The position numbers and the translations under genes are program-made. Positions 59,974-64,000 of a DNA stretch of 64,000 nucleotides are shown here, piece by piece. Origin of the DNA: Burkholderiales bacterium (GTDB taxonomy: Bacteria > Pseudomonadota > Gammaproteobacteria > Burkholderiales > SG8-41); assembly GCA_019635015.1 (NCBI GenBank), contig JAHCAG010000002.1, forward strand, positions 124,001 to 188,000. Direction: 5' to 3'. A model generated the notes under the pieces. The model saw only the letters and a program-made list of their open reading frames with translations, had not been told where the DNA came from and did not search any database. Within the stretch, counting starts at the first letter, position 1. Each line of letters starts with the position of its first letter.

Positions 59974-61626
59974 ATGCCCGCCATGCCTGCAGGACAGAAC
60001 AAGAAAAGCTCCGCCTCGCTGACGCGCACGCCGGCATGGCGCGCCCTTGCGGAGCACCGCAGGACCTGGCGGGACCGCCACCTGCGTGGACTGTTCGCTG
60101 CCGACCCGCAGCGTTTTTCACGCTTCTCGGCGGAAGCCTGCGGCCTGCTGCTCGATTATTCGAAAAACCTGGTCACCGCTGAAACGCTGGAACTGCTGCT
60201 GGCGCTGGCGCGCGAACGCGGCCTGGAGGACCGGATCAGCGATCTGCTCGCCGGCAAACGCGTCAACAACACCGAAAAACGCGCCGCATGGCACAGCGCG
60301 CTGCGCGCAGGCCATGCCGCCCCGCGCGAAGTGCGCGGGACGCTGGAATCCATGCGCAGCTTCACCGGCGCGCTGCGTGCGGGTGCCGTGAAAGGCGCCG
60401 GCGGCCGCCCCGTCACCGATGTCGTCAGCCTCGGCATCGGCGGCTCCGCGCTCGGCCCGGCGCTGGCTGCGGAAGCCTGCGCAGCCGAAGGCGGCCCGCG
60501 GGTGCATTTCGTGACCACTCCCGGGGAAATGCTGGCGCGCACGCTGGCGCCGCTGGACGCGGAAACCACGCTGTTCATCGTCCAGTCGAAGAGTTTCTCG
60601 ACGCAGGAAACCCTGATCAACGCCCGCGCCGCGCGGGCCTGGCTTGAAAACAGTCGCGGCGGCGCGGACCCCGGTGCTCATTTCGCCGCAGTGACCGCGC
60701 AGGCCGAAGCTGCCCTTTCCTTCGGTGTGCCGCAGGACCGGGTATTCCCGATGTGGGACTGGGTCGGCGGGCGCTATTCCCTGTGGTCCGCCGTCGGCCT
60801 GCCGGCGATGATCGCGATGGGCGGCGACCGTTTCGACGACATGCTCGCCGGCGCGGCCGCCATGGACGCCCATTTCGCGGAAACGCCGCCGGAACGCAAT
60901 CTGCCGGTGCTGATGGCGCTGGGCGGCCTCTGGCACGCCCATTTTTTCGGAATGGACTCGCGGGCCGTGATTCCCTACGCCCCCGGTCTGGAGTTGCTGC
61001 CGGCCTGGCTGCAGCAGCTGGAGATGGAGAGCCTCGGCAAAAGCGTCAGCCGCAACGGCAAGCCGCTGCGTCATGACAGCGGCGCGGTGTTGTGGGGCGG
61101 CGCCGGCACCGAGGGCCAGCACGCCTACTTCCAGATGCTGCACCAGGGCACGCGGCCGGTGCCGGTCGATTTCATCGCCTGCCGGGCACCACGTGCGGGA
61201 ACCGACGGCGAGACCCATGCCGTGATGCTGGCCAACTGCTTTGCCCAGTCGGCGCTGCTGATGCAGGGTGTGAGCGCCACGGAAACAGAACAGGACCTGC
61301 TGCGGCAGGGCATCCCCGCGCGTGAGGCCGCCCGCCTCGCCCCGCACCAGGCCCTTCCGGGCAACCGGCCGAGCAACACCCTGCTGCTGGACGCACTGTC
61401 CCCGCGCAGCCTCGGCGCGCTGCTGGCACTCTACGAACACCGCACTTTCGTGCAGAGCGCGATCTGGGACATCAACGCCTTCGACCAGTGGGGTGTCGAG
61501 CACGGAAAACGGCTCGCAAACAGCCTGCTGCCCGAATTCTCGTCAGCCGCGCCCGCGACTGCGCACGACACATCGACCAACGGGCTGGTGAATTACGTTA
61601 AAAAGATGAAGACTGAAAAACCTTAA
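59974..61626 (+). CDS. pgi: Glucose-6-phosphate isomerase
   Basis: A 550-residue enzyme that interconverts glucose-6-phosphate and fructose-6-phosphate. Motifs: VVSLGIGGSALGPALAAEA, QSKSFSTQETLINA, FPMWDWVGGRYSLWSAVGLPA, QLEMESLGKSV, GGAGTEGQHAYFQMLHQGT and the C-terminal TSTNGLVNYVKKMK with the catalytic Lys. Length is normal. The ATG at 59974 could be replaced by the one at 59983; a TACAAT hexamer at 59970-59975 lies directly over the start, so the later start is plausible. Confidence 0.97.
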   Translation: MPAMPAGQNKKSSASLTRTPAWRALAEHRRTWRDRHLRGLFAADPQRFSRFSAEACGLLLDYSKNLVTAETLELLLALARERGLEDRISDLLAGKRVNNTEKRAAWHSALRAGHAAPREVRGTLESMRSFTGALRAGAVKGAGGRPVTDVVSLGIGGSALGPALAAEACAAEGGPRVHFVTTPGEMLARTLAPLDAETTLFIVQSKSFSTQETLINARAARAWLENSRGGADPGAHFAAVTAQAEAALSFGVPQDRVFPMWDWVGGRYSLWSAVGLPAMIAMGGDRFDDMLAGAAAMDAHFAETPPERNLPVLMALGGLWHAHFFGMDSRAVIPYAPGLELLPAWLQQLEMESLGKSVSRNGKPLRHDSGAVLWGGAGTEGQHAYFQMLHQGTRPVPVDFIACRAPRAGTDGETHAVMLANCFAQSALLMQGVSATETEQDLLRQGIPAREAARLAPHQALPGNRPSNTLLLDALSPRSLGALLALYEHRTFVQSAIWDINAFDQWGVEHGKRLANSLLPEFSSAAPATAHDTSTNGLVNYVKKMKTEKP

Positions 61627-61715
61627 CCACAGAGGTCACAGAGGACACAGAGAAAACCCAAGACCAAGGCGGTTCCGGGTTTTGCACTCCTCTGTGCTCT
61701 CTGTGACCTCTGTGG
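61627..61715. repeat. Long inverted repeat after pgi
   Basis: The arm CCACAGAGGTCACAGAGG (from 61627) is complementary to the sequence ending at 61715 (CCTCTGTGG at its end), with about two mismatches over 26 bases, and an inner AAAACCC/GGGTTTT pair. The arms are made of short ACAGAGG-type direct repeats, so this is a palindromic intergenic repeat element. It directly follows the pgi stop codon. Confidence 0.85.
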
Positions 61716-61755
61716 CTGAATGCTTTTGACTTTTTGATTTACCAAGGAGCAGACC

Positions 61756-61962
61756 ATGAACGACGAAGCCCTCAACATGAGCATCCGCAAGTTCCTGAAG
61801 ACCGTCGGCGTCAATTCGCAGCTCGCCATCGAGAAGGCGGTGCGCAAGGCGATCGAAGACGGAAAACTGAAGGGCAGCGAGACGCTGCCGGTGGTGATGA
61901 CGCTCAGCGTCGGCACGCTGGCGCTGGAAGTGAAATTCGACGGTGACCTGAAGCTGGACTGA
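61756..61962 (+). CDS. Small conserved protein (DUF6494-like)
   Basis: A 68-residue protein with an AAGGAG site before its ATG at 61756. The first half is helical (MSIRKFLKTVGVNSQLAIEKAVRKAIEDGKL) and the second half is mostly strand (LPVVMTLSVGTLALEVKFDGDLKL). I recognise it as the DUF6494 pattern, a widespread small protein of unknown function. It converges on orn with 11 bases between them. Confidence 0.75.
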   Translation: MNDEALNMSIRKFLKTVGVNSQLAIEKAVRKAIEDGKLKGSETLPVVMTLSVGTLALEVKFDGDLKLD

Positions 61963-61973
61963 GCGGGGCGCGC

Positions 61974-62519
61974 TCAGATCTTCATGATCTGTTCGCGGTA
62001 GTACTTGAGTTCGGCGATCGACTCGTGGATGTCGGCGAGCGCCTCGTGTTTGCCGTGTTTGACCATGCCGGCGAGGACCTCCGGCTTCCAGCGCCGCGCC
62101 AGTTCCTTCAGCGTGCTGACGTCGATCAGCCGGTAGTGGAAATAGTCATCCAGCTTCGGCAGGTACTTGACCAGGAAACGCCGGTCCTGGTGCACCGAGT
62201 TGCCGCAGATCGGCGACACGCCTTTCGGCACATACTGCGCGAGGAATGCCGTCATCTGTTCCTCGGCCTGCGCTTCGGTCAGGGTTGAGGCCCTGACCCG
62301 GTCAATCAGGCCGGACTTCTTGTGGGTCGATTTGTTCCAGTTGTCCATGGCATCAAGCAGCGAGTCGGGCTGGTGGATCACCAGCACCGGCGCCTCGGCG
62401 ACAGTGTTCAACTGCGCATCGGTGATGACGATCGCGATTTCGAGCACGCGCTCGATCTCGGGATCAAGCCCGCTCATCTCCATGTCGATCCAGATGAGGG
62501 CGTTGGGATCCTGTGCCAT
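61974..62519 (-). CDS. orn: Oligoribonuclease
   Basis: A 181-residue DEDDh-type 3'-5' exoribonuclease that degrades short RNA, including the dinucleotide pGpG formed from c-di-GMP. The metal-binding acidic residues are in [11 protein letters not shown] (Asp, Glu), [15 protein letters not shown] (Asp) and [12 protein letters not shown] (His and Asp). It acts after the EAL phosphodiesterase of this window has cut c-di-GMP. The divergent neighbour is the M48 peptidase gene. Confidence 0.97.
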   Translation of the reverse strand: MAQDPNALIWIDMEMSGLDPEIERVLEIAIVITDAQLNTVAEAPVLVIHQPDSLLDAMDNWNKSTHKKSGLIDRVRASTLTEAQAEEQMTAFLAQYVPKGVSPICGNSVHQDRRFLVKYLPKLDDYFHYRLIDVSTLKELARRWKPEVLAGMVKHGKHEALADIHESIAELKYYREQIMKI

Positions 62520-62594
62520 AATGAATTTACCGTTCGGACCTGGAATTTCCAGACGCGCATTGTGTCACAAGCCTGAAACCCCCAGTCATAAAAT

Positions 62595-63845
62595 ATGCAT
62601 ACTTTCGGCCTCATTTTCCTCGCAGCCCTGTTGCTGACGACCGCCACCCGGCTGTGGCTTGCCACGCGCCACGCCGCGCATGTGCGCGCCCACCGCGATG
62701 CCGTTCCGGCGCAGTTCGCCGACGTGATCAGCCTCGATGCGCACCAGCGCGCCGCCGACTACACCGGCGCCAAGACCCGCTTCGCGATGCTCGATCTGCT
62801 CGCCGGCGTCGCGGTCACGCTGATCCTCACCTTCGGCGGCGGCCTGCAGGCCCTGCACGACATCAGCGCGGGCTGGTTCGAACCCGGCCTGCTGCGCGGC
62901 CTCGCACTGATCGCCGGTGTCGCACTGGTGACCATGGTGGTCGACATCCCCTTCAGCCTCTACCGCACCTTCGTCATCGAGGAACGCTTCGGCTTCAACA
63001 AGATGACGCCGAAACTGTTCTGGGCCGATTTCGTGAAAAGCCTGGCGCTCGGCGCCGCGCTCGGCCTGCCGCTGATTGCCACCGTGCTGTGGCTGATGGA
63101 GCGCATGGGTGAATGGTGGTGGCTTTATGCCTGGCTGGCGTGGATGGCTTTCAACATCGTCATGCTCGCGGTCTACCCCACCTGGATCGCGCCGCTGTTC
63201 AACAAGTTCTCGCCGCTGACCGACGCCGCGATGAAGGAACGCGTCGAGCGCCTGCTCGACCGCTGCGGCTTCAAGGTCAAGGGCCTGATGGTGATGGACG
63301 GCTCGCGCCGCTCCAGCCACGGCAACGCCTATTTCACCGGCTTCGGCAAGACCAAGCGCATCGTGTTTTTCGACACCCTGCTGTCGCGGCTGGAGCCGCC
63401 GGAGGTCGAGGCCGTGCTTGCGCACGAGCTGGGCCATTTCAAGCTGAAACACGTGATCAAGCGCATCGCCTGGATCTTCACCGCCAGCCTCGGCTTCCTG
63501 TGGCTGCTCGGCTGGGTGCTCGACAAGCCCTGGTTCTACGAAGGCCTCGGCGTGTCCTCGCCATCGACGGCAATGGCGCTGGTGCTGTTCTCGATCGTGA
63601 TCCCGGTGTTCACTTTCCTGTTCCAGCCGCTGGGCGCGATGATGTCGCGCAAACACGAATACGAGGCCGACGCCTTCGCCGCGCAGTACACGCCCGCCGC
63701 AGATCTCATATCGGCGCTGGTCAAGCTCTACAAGGACAATGCCTCGACGCTGACGCCGGACCCGCTGCATTCGGCGTTCTACGATTCCCATCCGCCGGCG
63801 ACGCTGCGCATCGCGCGCCTGCAGCAGGCGGCCGGCGCGCACTGA
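62595..63845 (+). CDS. M48-family integral-membrane peptidase (Ste24/CAAX type)
   Basis: A 416-residue membrane zinc peptidase related to Ste24. Hydrophobic helices frame the catalytic domain, HELGH lies at residues 277-281 within AHELGHFKLKHV, and the third zinc-binding Glu lies in KHEYEADAFAAQY. The VDIPFSLYRTFVIEERFGFNKMTPKLFWADFVK block is typical. Bacteria lack prenylated CAAX proteins, so the true role is probably membrane-protein turnover. It lies between orn and phhB, the usual betaproteobacterial arrangement. Confidence 0.9.
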   Translation: MHTFGLIFLAALLLTTATRLWLATRHAAHVRAHRDAVPAQFADVISLDAHQRAADYTGAKTRFAMLDLLAGVAVTLILTFGGGLQALHDISAGWFEPGLLRGLALIAGVALVTMVVDIPFSLYRTFVIEERFGFNKMTPKLFWADFVKSLALGAALGLPLIATVLWLMERMGEWWWLYAWLAWMAFNIVMLAVYPTWIAPLFNKFSPLTDAAMKERVERLLDRCGFKVKGLMVMDGSRRSSHGNAYFTGFGKTKRIVFFDTLLSRLEPPEVEAVLAHELGHFKLKHVIKRIAWIFTASLGFLWLLGWVLDKPWFYEGLGVSSPSTAMALVLFSIVIPVFTFLFQPLGAMMSRKHEYEADAFAAQYTPAADLISALVKLYKDNASTLTPDPLHSAFYDSHPPATLRIARLQQAAGAH

Positions 63846-63852
63846 GGCCCGC

Positions 63853-64000
63853 ATGGACGCCCTCGCGCAGAAAAAATGCAAACCCTGCGAAGGCGGCGTC
63901 TCGCCGCTGACCGCGGACGAAATCGCCCTGCTGATGAAGCGCCTCAACGGCTGGTCGTACACCGGCAGCGTGCTGACCAAAACCTTCGAATTCCGCAATT
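63853..64000 (+). CDS. phhB: Pterin-4a-carbinolamine dehydratase (start only)
   Basis: The reading frame begins at an ATG at 63853, seven bases after the peptidase stop, and runs off the window's right end after about 49 residues. The visible part (KKCKPCEGGVSPLTADEIALLMKRLNGWSY) is the typical N-terminus of PhhB/PCD, which recycles the pterin cofactor of phenylalanine hydroxylase. The catalytic His pair lies beyond the end. Confidence 0.88.
   Translation, partial: MDALAQKKCKPCEGGVSPLTADEIALLMKRLNGWSYTGSVLTKTFEFRN

Noticed and set aside
61627..61715. CRISPR-like reading of the ACAGAGG repeats
   Set aside because: The units are short, not separated by unique spacers, and arranged as a palindrome; there are no cas genes.
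62586..63998. Open frame of 470 codons on the minus strand
   Set aside because: It is antisense to the M48 peptidase and phhB genes and has no recognisable motif.

Overview
The window is high-GC chromosomal DNA from a betaproteobacterium, most likely in or near Burkholderiales. The pointers are the gene order trxA-rho followed by rpmE, the orn / M48 peptidase / phhB block at the right end, a YqjD-YqjE-YqjK set, hslO, and four separate Bug/TctC-type periplasmic receptors, a family greatly expanded in these bacteria. I see no insertion sequence, prophage, CRISPR array, rRNA or tRNA. Genes are densely packed, and the few AT-rich patches are intergenic. The two end genes, a Sir2 deacylase and PhhB, are cut by the window edges.

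Layout. 1-6.4 kb: sir2 fragment, a small unknown protein, an MFS transporter with a short-chain dehydrogenase, an exported unknown, and a quinone-reductase-like enzyme paired with a Bug receptor. 6.5-13 kb: an AddB/AddA-type recombination helicase-nuclease pair, then ferredoxin fdxA. 13-17 kb: trxA, rho, a lipoprotein, rpmE and a tartrate/D-malate dehydrogenase. 17-21 kb: a minus-strand cyanate module (binding protein, permease, ATPase, cyanase) behind a near-consensus sigma-54 promoter. 21-33 kb: glycosyltransferase, hslO, thiolase, a GAF-PAS-GAF-GGDEF-EAL protein, a Bug receptor, an exported N-formylglutamate amidohydrolase-like protein, an AraC regulator, and MFS and TSUP transporters. 33-39 kb: an unusual operon of a CYTH protein, a second probably CYTH-like protein, a DASS permease and an MgtC protein, followed by a second SLC13 permease with RCK domains. 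38.8-43.7 kb: a sulfatase / Bug receptor / enolase-superfamily operon divergent from a LysR regulator, with a palindrome between them.

43.7-49 kb holds a ribbon-helix-helix protein, a sensory diguanylate cyclase, a glutathione transferase, an M48 lipoprotein peptidase and another Bug receptor. 49.2-55 kb is the most distinctive region: an ECF42-type sigma factor followed by nine same-strand small genes: three YCII/DGPF proteins, two VOC proteins, two near-identical DUF1428 proteins, a BNR-repeat protein and a MoaD/ThiS-like protein. A TGTCGA...CGA pair upstream of the first YCII gene fits the promoter I remember for ECF42, and a perfect hairpin covers the sigma gene's start region. 55-64 kb returns to housekeeping: potassium/proton antiporter, YqjDEK, PAS-GGDEF, EI24 membrane protein, pgi, a long inverted repeat, a small DUF6494-type protein, orn, an Ste24-type M48 peptidase and phhB.

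The genome appears to belong to a metabolically versatile free-living organism that scavenges organic acids (Bug receptors, DASS, tartrate/malate dehydrogenase, enolase superfamily) and alternative nitrogen and sulfur sources (cyanate, sulfate esters). Start sites were chosen by ribosome-binding sites and family N-termini where these were visible; no similarity search was run, so family names rest on recognised motifs.
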